DNA from: Unio delphinus
Lineage: Eukaryota > Mollusca > Bivalvia > Unionida > Unionidae
Assembly: GCA_029339505.1 (NCBI GenBank)
Contig: JAQISU010000115.1
Span: 3,497,001 to 3,561,000 of the forward strand
DNA: 64,000 nt
Reading direction: 5' to 3'
The notes beneath the pieces were generated by a model. It was given only the letters and a program-made list of their open reading frames with translations. It was not told the origin of the DNA and did not search any database. The translations under genes were made by a program, and so were the position numbers. Positions 1-10,929 of this stretch are shown one piece after another. Every line of letters starts with the position of its first letter. Position 1 is the first letter of the stretch.

Positions 1-682
1 AAATCCAAATTGTAATTCAAGAATTAAAACACAAGTTCAACCAATGATACGTTCTTAGTGATGTCAGTTTAAATCCCGATTAAAGTAAAGATGGATGGCG
101 ATGACATCTGTTATAACCTAAAAAATGCAAATGTGTCAACAATCTCTTGTTGAATCACAGAAAATACTATTCCAGGTTTTGAATTCAGGATAAATTCTAA
201 TGGATGTCTTTCTCCATGAATTATCAGAGCACTTTTGTATTTCCAAGGAAAACAGTCACTTGAATTCAAGAATTTTATGAAAAGTAAAACTCAGCCCTTG
301 ATGATCACGACATAATACATCTTAACGTGTCAAATGTTTTAATCCCAACTGACAGTCCTTTATCGAAACATCAGCAATCGGATGAAGGTCAGAAGTTCAA
401 TCTTCTAGATAAAATAGAAGTTTGTTACCAATTGGTACATGATCCTTGCCATATAGTCATGGTAAATCTTGATTCATCATCACCCCCGTTTGACTCAGTG
501 CATCCAGAAGCAGTGTTCTTCACTATACTTGCTTCGACATCATATAATCATGCGCCATAAACAGTAAACTAGACATATTGACCCAAACTTGATCTGTATC
601 GGTTGCCATTGTAACGTGGTGGTGTTAGACTCATAATTCAAATGTAGCAGATCTGATATCCGCTCAGGACATCTTCCAATCG
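1..682. other. Unassigned A+T-rich sequence
   Basis: A 77-codon plus-strand frame (327-560) shows no domain or start context and is probably chance. Nothing else is seen. Confidence 0.5.
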
Positions 683-1315
683 GCAATAATATGTTAAAAT
701 ACCATACCCAATAATGTGTTAAAATGCCATTAAAAATAATGAGTTAAAATGCCATTAAAAATAATGTGTTAAAAAACCATACCCAATAACGTGCTAAAAT
801 GCCATTAAATATAATATGTTAAAATGCCATTAAAAATAATGTATTAAAATGCCATTAAAAATAATGTATTAAAATGCCATTAAAAATAATGAGTTAAAAT
901 GCCATTTAAAATAATATATTAAAATGCCATTATAAATATTCTGTTATAAATGCCATTCGAAAAAATGTGTTAAAAATGCTATTACCAATAATGTGTTAAA
1001 ATGCCATTAACAATAATGTGTTAAAATGCCATTAACAATAATGTGTTAAAATGCCATTAAGAATAATGTGTTAAAATGCCATTAAGAATAATGTGTTAAA
1101 ATGCCATTAAAAATAAAGTGTTTAAATGCCATTAATTATAATGTGTTAAAAAATGCCATTAAAAATTATGTGTTTAAAATGCCATTACCAATAACGTGTT
1201 AAAATGACATTAAAAATAATATGCTAAAATGCCATTAAATATATTGTGCTAAAATGCCATTACAAATAATGTATTGTAATGCCATTAAAAATAATGTATT
1301 AAAATGGCATTACAA
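683..1315. repeat. 25-bp minisatellite (~25 copies)
   Basis: The unit is close to 'aataatgtgttaaaatgccattaaa', with small indels between copies. Confidence 0.92.
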
Positions 1316-1721
1316 AAGAAGCTGCAAAATAAAGTTGCAATAGTTGACACATAGTCAGTGACAAGTCCACTGTTCCAGACTTTCAGTTGACGCACGTATT
1401 AACTTGGCACACTCAGTCTTACTAAAAATGATGTAGTTCTTCATGCCTTAGAGATTTTGAACCAGATCTTGAATTTTCACATTTTGAAAAATAGTTATGA
1501 CCCGAAAGAATAGTGATAATGCTAGCTATTTTTATGAGATGGGAAGCCATATTTAATTGATGAACTGCAGGTTATTGATTCAGACCTTCACGTTATGCAC
1601 CATTCAATGCACATTATTAACGACTGTATAAGGGGTAACACAAGTATCTGAATCTTAAATTTGGCATGTTCTTCAAGTCCATTTCAAACATCCCATAATA
1701 ATGCATTTTATTTAAAAGATA

Positions 1722-2400
1722 AGCGCTAAGAAGACAAGGCTGATGGCGAACGAATCTCAGGCAAGATTAAAATCAGAGGACAGGAACTCGAAACAGTGAG
1801 CCAGTTCATATATCTTGATTCCATAATCACCGAGGAGGGATCAAGAGCAGATATTTTGTCACGAGCAGCACAGAAAACGGTAGGTATGTTAAAGCCAAGA
1901 CCCGTCTGGAGAGACAAGAATATCTGTCTGAAAACTAAAATCAGACTATTGAGAGCACTATTCATCTCAGTCTTCTGTATTCAAGTGAGGCATGGACCTT
2001 AACAGCAGAATTACAATAAAAAATCCAGGCACTTGAAATGAGATGCTACAAAACCATCATTGGCATCTCTTATATGAACCTCATCAAATATCAAGAAATG
2101 CGCAACACTATCAGGCGCCAAGTAGGCCAATACGAAGACCTCTTCACCACTGTCAAACCGAGAAAGCTGAAATAGCATTGCCATATCCACGACAGTACTA
2201 CAGGGCAGCGTCCAGGGTGGCAGGCGAGGTAGACAGAAAAAAAAGTGGACTGACAACATCAAAGAATGGACTAAAAAACGTTTTGCATAGACACAAGCAT
2301 TGGCACATGAGCGAGGCAAGTGGATGGAACTGGTCAGATGTTCAGCAGCACAGTGCCTCGACGACCACACTATGTCAAGAGACTGATGATGATGATGATT
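1722..2400 (+). mobile_element. 3' end of a non-LTR retrotransposon (RTE-like) reverse transcriptase, decayed
   Basis: Plus-strand frames carry the C-terminal RT-adjacent region common to animal endonuclease/RT LINEs: a K-T-R-L-M-A start, F-I-Y-L-D-S-I-I-T-E-E-G-S, then E-A-W-T-L-T-A-E-L-Q, E-M-R-C-Y-K-T-I-I-G-I-S-Y and G-Q-Y-E-D-L-F-T-T-V-K in shifting frames with stops. It ends in (GAT)n, as RTE-type LINEs often end in a short microsatellite. It is strongly 5'-truncated. The clade is an estimate. Confidence 0.75.
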
Positions 2401-2507
2401 TAAAAGTGGCTCTCTGTTTTTTTTCTTTTCTTTTTTAGCTGATATTTTACTTGTATTTGAAAAGACAATGATTTTACTACAATTTTGATTTCTTGCTACT
2501 AGTAATA

Positions 2508-2560
2508 GTTGTAGTAGTAGTAATAATAATAATAATAATAATAATTTTACTACTACTACA

Positions 2561-2607
<47 letters not shown>

Positions 2608-2612
2608 CATAC
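2508..2612. repeat. Compound trinucleotide microsatellite (GTA, TAA, CTA)
   Basis: Runs of gta, taa, then act/cta. The minus-strand poly-Val/poly-Leu frame of 208 codons across it is an artefact. Confidence 0.9.
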
Positions 2613-2659
2613 AAGACTTTGCTGCACTTTTCATCACGATTGTAAATACTAAATCAATA

Positions 2660-4140
2660 GAAACAGGTTAAAATGCTTCTAACGGTTGTCTCTGAAATTC
2701 TGCATCATAACTGTATGGTGCCGAATGAGTTGAAATTGTGCTGTCAAGCGAATCTTTAATAGTTTGTACTTTGTCATCGAATAAATTAGCAAATTGGTCT
2801 GGTAGGTCTAGTGGAGAGAAGGTTGTTGGAAGTGGTTTACATTTGTTCCTTGACATTAGTTTGTTAGTTATATCGAAGAGCTCTTTGCAGCTGGAACTCT
2901 CCGTGATCTTAGTATTGTAGTGGGATGATTTGGCTAAATGGACTATGTTTGTGACGTTCGTCTTAGCGGCTTCGTACATTTGTTTATGAATGGTGAGTCT
3001 GTTGGAAACCCAAGGATCTCTGCTTTTCGGCGAAGCTGGTCCCTAACACTGCTATACCAAGGAGAACACTTTTTTTTATTGATACTCTGCATTTGGTGGC
3101 TGGGGCATGTTTTTAAAGCAATGAACGCAGGCAGTTATCAAGTTGTTCCGCTGTTGGATGTAAGACAGTTGTTAGGTTTTCTTGGATGACATGCATGAAT
3201 TTGGTTATATTTATCATACGGAGGTTTCTCTTAGTAACAAACAGTGGTAGAGGGTTAGGGACTGATATGTCGAGATGGCATAGGATGCAGAGGTGATCCG
3301 ATGCAAGTTCGTGAGATACAAAGGTGGATTGCAGAATATTATCATCAGGTCTATAAAGAAACCAGTCTAAAATTTGACCAAGTTTATTGGTAGGTTGGTT
3401 AACTGACTGTTTAAGATTGAAAACATGAATGGAATCTAGGAGTTTTGACATGTATGGTTTACCAGGACAGTCAAAGTAAAAGTTGAAATCTCCAAGAATA
3501 ATTAGGTTGCCACCTATCGAATTTCCATACTCTAGAAGATTTGGAAACTGCTCCAAAAAGAGAGAATCAGTCAGCTTGTTTTTCCTACGAGGAGGAGGAC
3601 GGTAGAGACAGAAAATATGGACTGACCTTTGTTCCAGTGTGAGCGTTGTTTGGACTAGTTCAAACGATGTGTGGCAGAAATTGAAGGTTGTGTTGTACTT
3701 AAGGCATTTGATCATGGAATTCTTTGTAATTACAGCAATTCCACCTCCGCGAGAGTTGCGGGGGAACGACTTGATGGAGTAATCGCTGAGTGTTAAATCC
3801 GCACACTTAGATTCATCACCTGCGGAATGTAACCAAGTTTCTGTCAGGAAGAAGACGTCAATATTTTGGTCGTTGATAAAATTAACAATTTATGTGCGCT
3901 TTTCCGGTGATCCTACTGATTGAGCGTTGAATAATGCAATACGTAGTGGTATCCATGGGACAGTTGACATAACGGTTGACGATTTAAGAGGAATTTGAAC
4001 CAGGTTATTAAAATTAACGGCAGAATTTTTAAGTTGTTTATCCGTTACGGGTGAAAGGGAGATAACTGGAATTCTTCTTTCTGTTCTGCGCCGGCCAGCT
4101 TTGAAAGAACGTTTTTTTTTCGCTTCCGTTTACATTTAAG
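2660..4140 (-). mobile_element. CR1/L2-like LINE fragment: apurinic endonuclease domain and linker, RT missing
   Basis: The minus strand reads A-L-F-N-A-Q-S-V near 3,930, then T-E-T-W-L near 3,840 and S-R-G-G-G-I-A-V near 3,745. A 200-codon frame (3,113-3,715) follows, with V-H-I-F-C-L-Y-R-P-P, N-L-I-I-L-G-D-F-N and A-S-D-H, all conserved steps of the LINE endonuclease fold. A further frame (2,668-2,979) is the hydrophilic linker that precedes RT in CR1-type elements. The sequence stops at about 2,660 before any RT motif. There are a stop and a frame change in the endonuclease. Confidence 0.82.
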
Positions 4141-5920
4141 AAATGATGAATGTATTCCCAGTTCGTTTAGTCTTGAGCACAATGTAGTATCTAGAACCAA
4201 GGTCTGGTCATTTACTCCAATTAATGAGGGTCCGTCTTATTGTAAGCGGTCACGTGAAGGCGGTTTATTCCAAAACAAATGACGTCTTAACATTTGGACA
4301 AAACAGCTGAGAAAAATTCTAATTGTTCTCGTTTCCAAAAAAAGGAGATGAATTAAGACATACGAGCGGAACAGCCAATGCATGATGAAGCACAATAATG
4401 TAGGTGATGATAGAGAACAAGCACAAATATTATGAATATAGCACAAAATCGGAAGAGCCCATCTCGAGCAGTTAAGCGATGGCGGCCATCATTCCGGAAG
4501 TCCAAAAATAAATGTAGGAAATGAGATAAGGCGAAAACAAAAACATTCCTTTTTATTGCCGATTTTAATATATTGATTGACAGATTGCAGTATTATGACG
4601 TAAGCAGATGAGCCATTTTGTCTAATGAATTACTAATTACTAATTATACTTATTAACTGGCAATCTAAACGTTATAAAATAAATTTTCAACCATGAACCA
4701 TGACAGTTTTTAGTATTGTAGCATCAGTTTGTATCACATTCCAATGAACAATTCAAGTGTTAAGCAACACTATTACAAATACACTAGAAATGTTAGAACA
4801 GACCATTACAGTTTAGTTTTCACAGATGATCTTAATGAATACATGGCAGATACCCCACATATACAAATGTCCATCCTCGTTTTAAGATTTTTTGGATCAG
4901 AATCTTACATTTAGTTGTTGATATCGGATTGATTCTTACATGTAGTTGATTTGTGAGGCACTTAATTAGCTTTTGTCACTTGAAATATCTAAACATGTTA
5001 TTTCCACCATGAACTAGCTTACTTATTTCAATATTTTTTTATTTAGTAGATAGTCACTTAACTTCAGCCTTTACTGGTGTGTTCTAATTGTTGCAGCACT
5101 AATCAAGTCCAAATTGCCATAGGATAGCTAGTGTACCTTATTAGTAGTTTAGTATGTCAATTGCTGAATGTACTCAGATAAACATACTTCTAGAAACCTG
5201 GGGATGAATAGTCACTTAATAAATACTCATTGCTTTAAATTCATTAGTATCTTTATGCTCATTGATTCACATTTCTGAGTGTATTTTTGCTCATTGCTTC
5301 ACATTTCTGAGTATCTTTATGTCAATTTTAATGTTGTTTCGGTGTTTGTATTCATAATACTATTATCAAATGTCCATCTCTAGCAAAATTTAACTTCATT
5401 TACCCAGCAATTACGGAATTCAAATAGTAAGTGAAACATATCTTTTCTGGTCTATCCTGTTCGAGGTAACAAGGTGATTGAGTTCTGGAGGCTCTCCTAT
5501 GGTCAGGTGGTCTCATTAAGACATGTCCAGTGTACTCCCCATGATGTAAGTGACCAGGATGAGACCACACTGATATATAGTGCACCTGAAAGGCATGACT
5601 TCATTATTCACGAGAGATATATCACCTTTGTAAGGTAAAGCTTACCTGGAGCTGCTTTTGTCGTTGTTACGACGTCGCATTATGTGGTTATTGACATTGA
5701 AATGCAATATACGTTCTTTATTTAAAAAAATGCTATTGGTCCAATCAGAATGGGACATTTGAACATGCAATGATTTGCACTAATGGCTGGCTGAGCAATT
5801 GATACAATGAATATGGAACATATCACCTGTCAGTGTTTCTTTTAGAGTGTATACCTATATACATACGAACAGTCATTTTGCTATTTGCTATAAAAATATT
5901 CATTCAGCTAGCTTACCTGA
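4141..5920. other. Unassigned intergenic sequence
   Basis: 4,141-4,500 may be the 5' leader of the CR1-like LINE. Beyond that no feature is recognisable except a loose repetition of 'ctcattgattcacatttctgagt' near 5,255-5,310. Confidence 0.4.
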
Positions 5921-6055
5921 CTACCACTGGTCAAAAATGTTATCAGTTGTACGGACCCGAACTAACACTGGTCAAAAATGTAATCAGTTGTACGGACCCA
6001 AGCTACCACTGGTCAAGAATGTAATCAGTTGTACGGACCCGAACTACCACTTCTT
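5921..6055. repeat. 41-bp tandem repeat (3 copies plus a partial)
   Basis: The unit starts 'ctaccactggtcaaaaatgt' and ends 'tgtacggacccgaa'. Two overlapping frames of 63 and 83 codons here are repeat-derived. Confidence 0.9.
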
Positions 6056-6325
6056 TTACGTACCAGTCATTAGTCAGCTTTGCTGTCTAAAATTGTAAAA
6101 CTTGCAAGATAATTTAAATTTACATTAAGATTTAGTTTTCTAAATTTAATGTAATGTTTATTTCTCTACTAAAGTTTAATTTATCACATTCAGATCGAAT
6201 ATATATTTTAATGTCATTAAGTTATTATTTCATTGAACAATGTCTATATTTGACGAATATAAAGCATTAATAGTTTAGGCGTCTCAAGAGTTTGTTCCAA
6301 ACTTTGCAGTCAATGGATACCGTCA

Positions 6326-6648
6326 CCGCTTCGGTGGCCAAGTTGTTAGAGCGTCCACCGCGGAAGCGGGAGGTCGTGGGTTAGATCCCCGGCCAAGTCA
6401 TATCAAAGACTTACAAAAATGGTACTAACAGCTGCCTCGCTTGGCGCTCAGCATTAAGAGGTTAGTGTTAGGACTGGTCGGCCTGGTGTCAGGATAATAT
6501 GACTGGGTGGGACATCATGCTACATGTCTGCGGCATGATTCCCCAGTGCTAGACATCACTATCAACTGCCTCACTGCAGACATCGTGGCGATATAACTGA
6601 AAGCTTGTTTAAAAGTTTCGTTAAAAACCCTTTTCAAACAAACAAACC
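6326..6648 (+). mobile_element. tRNA-derived SINE, family A, complete copy
   Basis: The 5' end is tRNA-like, with an A box ('ggtggccaagttgttagagcg') and a B box ('ggtcgtgggttagatcccc'). A conserved body ('gttaggactggtcggcctggtg...gactgggtgggacatcatg') and a 3' tail with 'caaacaaac' follow. A 13-bp target duplication with one mismatch (ATGGATACCGTCA, 6,313-6,325; ATGAATACCGTCA, 6,649-6,661) proves retrotransposition. Confidence 0.9.
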
Positions 6649-6661
6649 ATGAATACCGTCA

Positions 6662-7367
6662 CGTCGCACTGTCTGACATCTGTCACACAGTGTTTTGCTA
6701 TGAACTTCAAAATCATTCATGTTAGCTGTTATAGCATGCTTATATCAGAGTTGGACTAAAATAGGCCATGCATAATTTGACCTGATATAACTCGGGTCAT
6801 AAATATTACTTCTGGTTCAGTACCCACACATTTTTCCTCTCACACTTTGGTTGTGATACAAGAGTAGACGTAGGCATTCATAGCATTGATTAAAAATAAA
6901 TTATGTATTCTTTATTAACATGGGGATTATAATATGGCTGTATCTTCGCACCGCAATTAAAGAGACATTATTGCTGATCCAAAAGTGAAATATGTGGCCC
7001 AGTGTACAGTGCTTTGTTTTCAGTTTAAAATATTGGTAGAAATAAAAGAAGAAAATAGGTAGCTGAAGTGAAAATAAAACGTTACCAGTCTTCTAAGAAA
7101 GATTAGCTGTTTACTCCACCCCACCCAACACTTACCAAACTAAAGAACATTGCAGTTTAATTTAATCTCCCACGGAATATTCAAATTCAGTTCTGTAATT
7201 AGGATTACTCATACAGAAAATTGTATACCTTCTATTTAAATTCTGAAACTTATGATAAAGTGCCAATCTTAGGGCGAATTTTAATATTAACGTAATTCCT
7301 TATCTCATTTTCACGTGATCATGTGTGATTTTCTGAATAAAATAGCACATTGAAATATATATTTGTA

Positions 7368-7376
<9 letters not shown>
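6662..7376. other. Unassigned intergenic sequence
   Basis: Nothing recognisable between the SINE and the AT microsatellite. Confidence 0.5.

Positions 7377-7437
<61 letters not shown>
7377..7437. repeat. (AT)n microsatellite
   Basis: About 60 bp of perfect AT repeat. Confidence 0.95.
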
Positions 7438-7442
<5 letters not shown>

Positions 7443-7552
7443 GTTTTCTAATATAACATGCCTTGAGGCAGTAGTTTAGGTGAAATGTGAGAAACTTAAA
7501 ACATTAGTATGTGAGTGTGATTACGATTTTTAACGTAGCTTTAACAATTTTT

Positions 7553-7706
7553 CAGTCCTATCGCTATGATGTCTGCAGTGTAGCAGTATATAGTAATATC
7601 TAGCACTGGGGCATCATGCCGCAGACATGTAGCAAGATGTCCCACCCAGTCACATTATCCTGACACCAGGCCGACCAGTCCTAATACTAACCTCTTAATG
7701 CTCAAA
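7553..7706 (-). mobile_element. SINE family A, 3' fragment
   Basis: Reverse complement of the body of the copy at 6,326 (from 'gttagtattaggactggtcggcctggtgtcagg' to 'atcatagcgatagg'). The tRNA-like head is missing. Confidence 0.8.
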
Positions 7707-7785
7707 ACAATACGACATCTAAAGCAGTATCTCACCCTGTAATATACTTGTGTGAATGAGATAACTGTTAACCCTATGTCCTTTG

Positions 7786-7996
7786 CAGAGGCGTAGCAAG
7801 GGGAGGGCAGGGGGGGGGGGGTACATATGTCCCCGGGCGCCAAAGTACAGGGGCGCCAAAATGAGGCTTACAACGTTACATTATAATAAGTAAACAAAGG
7901 TAATAAATCGGTCGCAAGATCAATGTGATTAAACGGGGAGGGGGCGCCAATTTTATAGATCGTCCCCGGGCGCAAAATATCATAGCTACGCCTCTG
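7786..7996. mobile_element. hAT-type MITE, copy 1
   Basis: 211 bp with inverted ends CAGAGGCGTAGC.../...GCTACGCCTCTG and a perfect 8-bp target duplication, GTCCTTTG (7,778-7,785 and 7,997-8,004). The interior has a G-run and two inward copies of a 'ccccgggcgcc' motif. It has no coding capacity. The same family appears at 51,313. Confidence 0.92.
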
Positions 7997-8004
7997 GTCC
8001 TTTG

Positions 8005-8591
8005 AAGTCTGTAATACTGATGGATTCCAGTATTATTTAAATTTTAAAATTTCATAATGAAGTCTTAAGAGCACAGGTAATTGTTTCAATTTCATGCTAA
8101 CGTCATTAAGCATAGCATTGGAAGGTATATCGATAAAGTCTTTAAGAAGGGGCTATTCAAAGAGAAAAGATAAGAAGGGACAATTCAAAAAGAGAAGCAG
8201 CAAGGGTGAGTTTTTAATGACAAATACCAAATTATTACATCTATGATATTCAAAAGATCAGTCACCACATCATCTCCATGTGTACCTTGTAGAACGCTTT
8301 TATAATTTCCAAAACAAATACAGTTAATATATCATCCATCGAGAACTGAGATATAAACATTTGGTAAATATAATTTAAACATTTGATAAATATTGTCAAT
8401 TTTTTTTATGTTGCCTTCAACTTTGTTTGACCATTTGAGTAGAGAAATCTTTCTGCTGGTTGATTTAGAAGGCCTACATATATATTTCATTGTCAGACTA
8501 ATGTGTGCATCAGATTAAATATAAATATTTACAAACATGATGAGGTTTATTCCCATCCCCAATAAATAAAAATCTACAAAACGAAATGGAG
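8005..8591. other. Unassigned intergenic sequence
   Basis: Only a small local duplication ('agaagggg(c)cta/aattcaaagagaaa', near 8,145-8,200). Confidence 0.45.
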
Positions 8592-8702
8592 TGTTGGTGG
8601 TTCTTCCCTGGGTTTTCCAGGGTTCTTCCTCCACCAGTTATACTGGCCGCCATGTACAGCCTATCTTGTGCTGGCGTTAAACCCTAGAACAACAACAACA
8701 AA
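8592..8702 (+). mobile_element. SINE family B, 3' fragment
   Basis: 'ggtggttcttccctggg...cctccaccag...tactggccgccatgtacagcct...gctggcgttaaaccc' plus an (aac)n tail. It matches the 3' half of the complete copy at 44,867. Confidence 0.78.
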
Positions 8703-8982
8703 ATGCAGTAGAAATTTTACAATATTGTGTTACGATTTTTTCAGTGGTGGTGGTGTTGTGTTGTTCAACAATTTTTCAGTCATATCATGATTAATTTTTT
8801 TGGTAAGCCATTGATTAGCCATCAGTATAAGTGACTCGTAAATTTTCTCAAATAAGTTACGTTTTCTTTCAAATTACTGCTGCACATGAAGAACAATGTT
8901 CACAACAAACAGACAGTGATTCAACTCAGGATCAAGGATTAGAAAATTCATTTGACATTATGAAAGAGGTACATCAAATGTA

Positions 8983-8984
<2 letters not shown>

Positions 8985-9074
<90 letters not shown>
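8985..9074. repeat. (AT)n microsatellite, left half of the retrotransposon target
   Basis: About 90 bp of AT repeat up to the first base of the LTR. It resumes at 14,615-14,632 after the element, so the element landed inside it. Confidence 0.92.
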
Positions 9075-9078
<4 letters not shown>

Positions 9079-9897
9079 ACGTGCTTAATCTCGAATAAGC
9101 AGCAACACAGAAAGAGTGAAAACTAACAAGCTTGTAAAACTTTAACAATGAATTTATTAAGTACAATTATTTTCATAAAATAAATAAACTTACGGTTTTA
9201 GAGAATCAAATCCAACAAATATAGAATTCACAAAATAATCCACTAATGGAATTGCAAGTCCTGATAAATAAATGTTCTAATAGTTCCAGGTTCGAATCTT
9301 GACGATGTAATCCAAAATGGCTGACAATGTCACGTGGTACAGTTCTTGTTTTTAATCATCCAAATGATATCATAAACATATGTACTTTTTTCAGATAATT
9401 CTTCTTTTCCAACGAATTGACACAAAGTCCAAAATAATTAAACTCAAACAGATAATACACAACTTAATATTACAATAAGCCCAAAATCTACTAAATTTAG
9501 CCTCCAAAACACAGCTATATATATATATATGTAATTCCCTCGTAAACAAGAGGAATCATGTGATCCTGGAAGGTCACAGAAAGAAGCTACCTTCTCCAAG
9601 TCACGTAATAATGGAATATTCTAGAAGGAAATCATTCACTTTCCACCCTCAAGAACTAAAAATAAAAGTGTTGTCTATGAAATTGACCAATAGTTTCAGA
9701 GGCTTGTTGACAATGTCTAAAGCAAGGTCAGGATTTAGGTCAAACAAGCCAAGGTCAAAACTTGTTTACAATTAGAGAATCTAAGTCAGCTTAAACTTTC
9801 TAGAATAATTTCCCAATTAATGGATATTAAACCCTAAATGATAAATTTGGATTTAACAATTAAAAAAAAAAATAAATTAAATCCAATAGCCGTAACA
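9075..9897 (-). repeat. 3' LTR of the Gmr1-like element
   Basis: 823 bp, near-identical to the 5' LTR at 13,786-14,614. Differences seen: two adjacent bases near the outer end, a one-base indel at 'ccaaatga(a)tatc', a shorter AT run at about 9,514, two bases near 9,675, and the A-run near 9,862. Confidence 0.93.
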
Positions 9898-9907
9898 CCT
9901 TCCCCCA
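9898..9907 (-). other. Polypurine tract before the 3' LTR
   Basis: The minus strand reads ATGGGGGAAGG immediately before TGTTACGG of the 3' LTR, the usual position and composition of a plus-strand primer. Confidence 0.8.
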
Positions 9908-10139
9908 TAAAATAAAAAGAAAGGTTTATATGATAAAACTTTCTTTTTATCACAAACCAATTTACATCTGAGATTAAAAATTACACAATATAATAAATTA
10001 TACAATGGAAAGAGTGTCTACAATTATATTATCAAGAAATAGCCTCAATTTTTTAACTTGTCCATGTCCCACAAAATATCCTAGGAAAAACACACAAGCA
10101 CAGCAGAACTCACTTTTAGACAAATTAATTGTCAAACAT

Positions 10140-10680
10140 ACATTAGTGAGTCTGTTAAAGAATTATCGAATTGTTGCTAGATGTTCTTTCCAGGTGTCGT
10201 TGTAGATGATGACGTCACAAATCTCTAGACCAGAGATGAACATTTTTATGAGACGTTGAAATGGACTTTCTTTATATTGGTAGAGTCCTTTTGGAGTCGC
10301 AATGTTGAGTTTTCCTTTGCTCTTTCCGTAGTGGAATCTGCCAAAATCCTTTCAGAAGGTCAGAATTTGGTGACGTACTTGGCATTCCCAATTTTATCAA
10401 TAGAATAGTCACTTCTTGTTAATGGGAATGAATCTGTTTTTGTCACTCTGTTCACCTTCCTTTAATCAGTGCACATACGGAAAGTTTTATCTGGTTTTGA
10501 AACAAGTATGCATGGTGAACTCCAATCACTTTTACTGGGCTTGATAAAATCATTCTCCAGCAAATATTGAATTTCCTTTTTCAAATATTCTTGTTTGAGT
10601 GGACTCATCCTGCATGGAATTCTCAATCTCAACGTCATGAAAATTTTGTTTGTCCTTGTACGAATATCTGGACACAAGTG
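10140..10680 (-). pseudogene. Reverse transcriptase remnant downstream of integrase
   Basis: The minus strand reads an N-terminal RT segment with KPSKSDWSSPCILVSKPDK and R-M-C-T-D, the gypsy-type fingers motif. The next codon, normally Tyr of D-Y-R, is a TAA stop. Further pieces resembling the K-x-F-D-L-x-K-G-F-W-Q-I-P-L motif and the P-K-G-L-Y-Q-Y motif follow in shifted frames. A trace of the region after the catalytic Y-I-D-D site ends near 10,140. The palm is fragmentary and no RNase H is visible before the polypurine tract. It lies after integrase in reading direction, the Gmr1 pol order. Confidence 0.8.
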
Positions 10681-10929
10681 CTCATATAATAATAACTTTC
10701 AGTTCATTTCTTTCTTGCACTTGCAACTGTGAAAGTTTCCGGTCAAGATTTTTTATAATTTCTGAATTCCAACAATTCGTAGCTCCAATATCAGTCGAAT
10801 CCTGATGATATTCCTTCACTAAGAGGGACTGGTACAACTAAATTAATTACATATTTAACATGGCTATCTCTTTCAATATACTGGTACTCCTATAATTAAT
10901 TTAGATCCCAGGAGCACTAATACTATAAT

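Noticed and set aside
2011..2637. 208-codon minus-strand frame with poly-Val and poly-Leu
   Set aside because: It is created by the trinucleotide microsatellite and runs antisense to a LINE fragment.
6326..6400. tRNA gene
   Set aside because: A and B boxes are present but the stems do not fold into a proper cloverleaf, and the sequence continues into a SINE body with target duplications.
9560..9775. 71-codon frame found twice (also 14,278-14,493)
   Set aside because: It is duplicated only because it lies in both LTRs. It runs against the element and resembles no protein.
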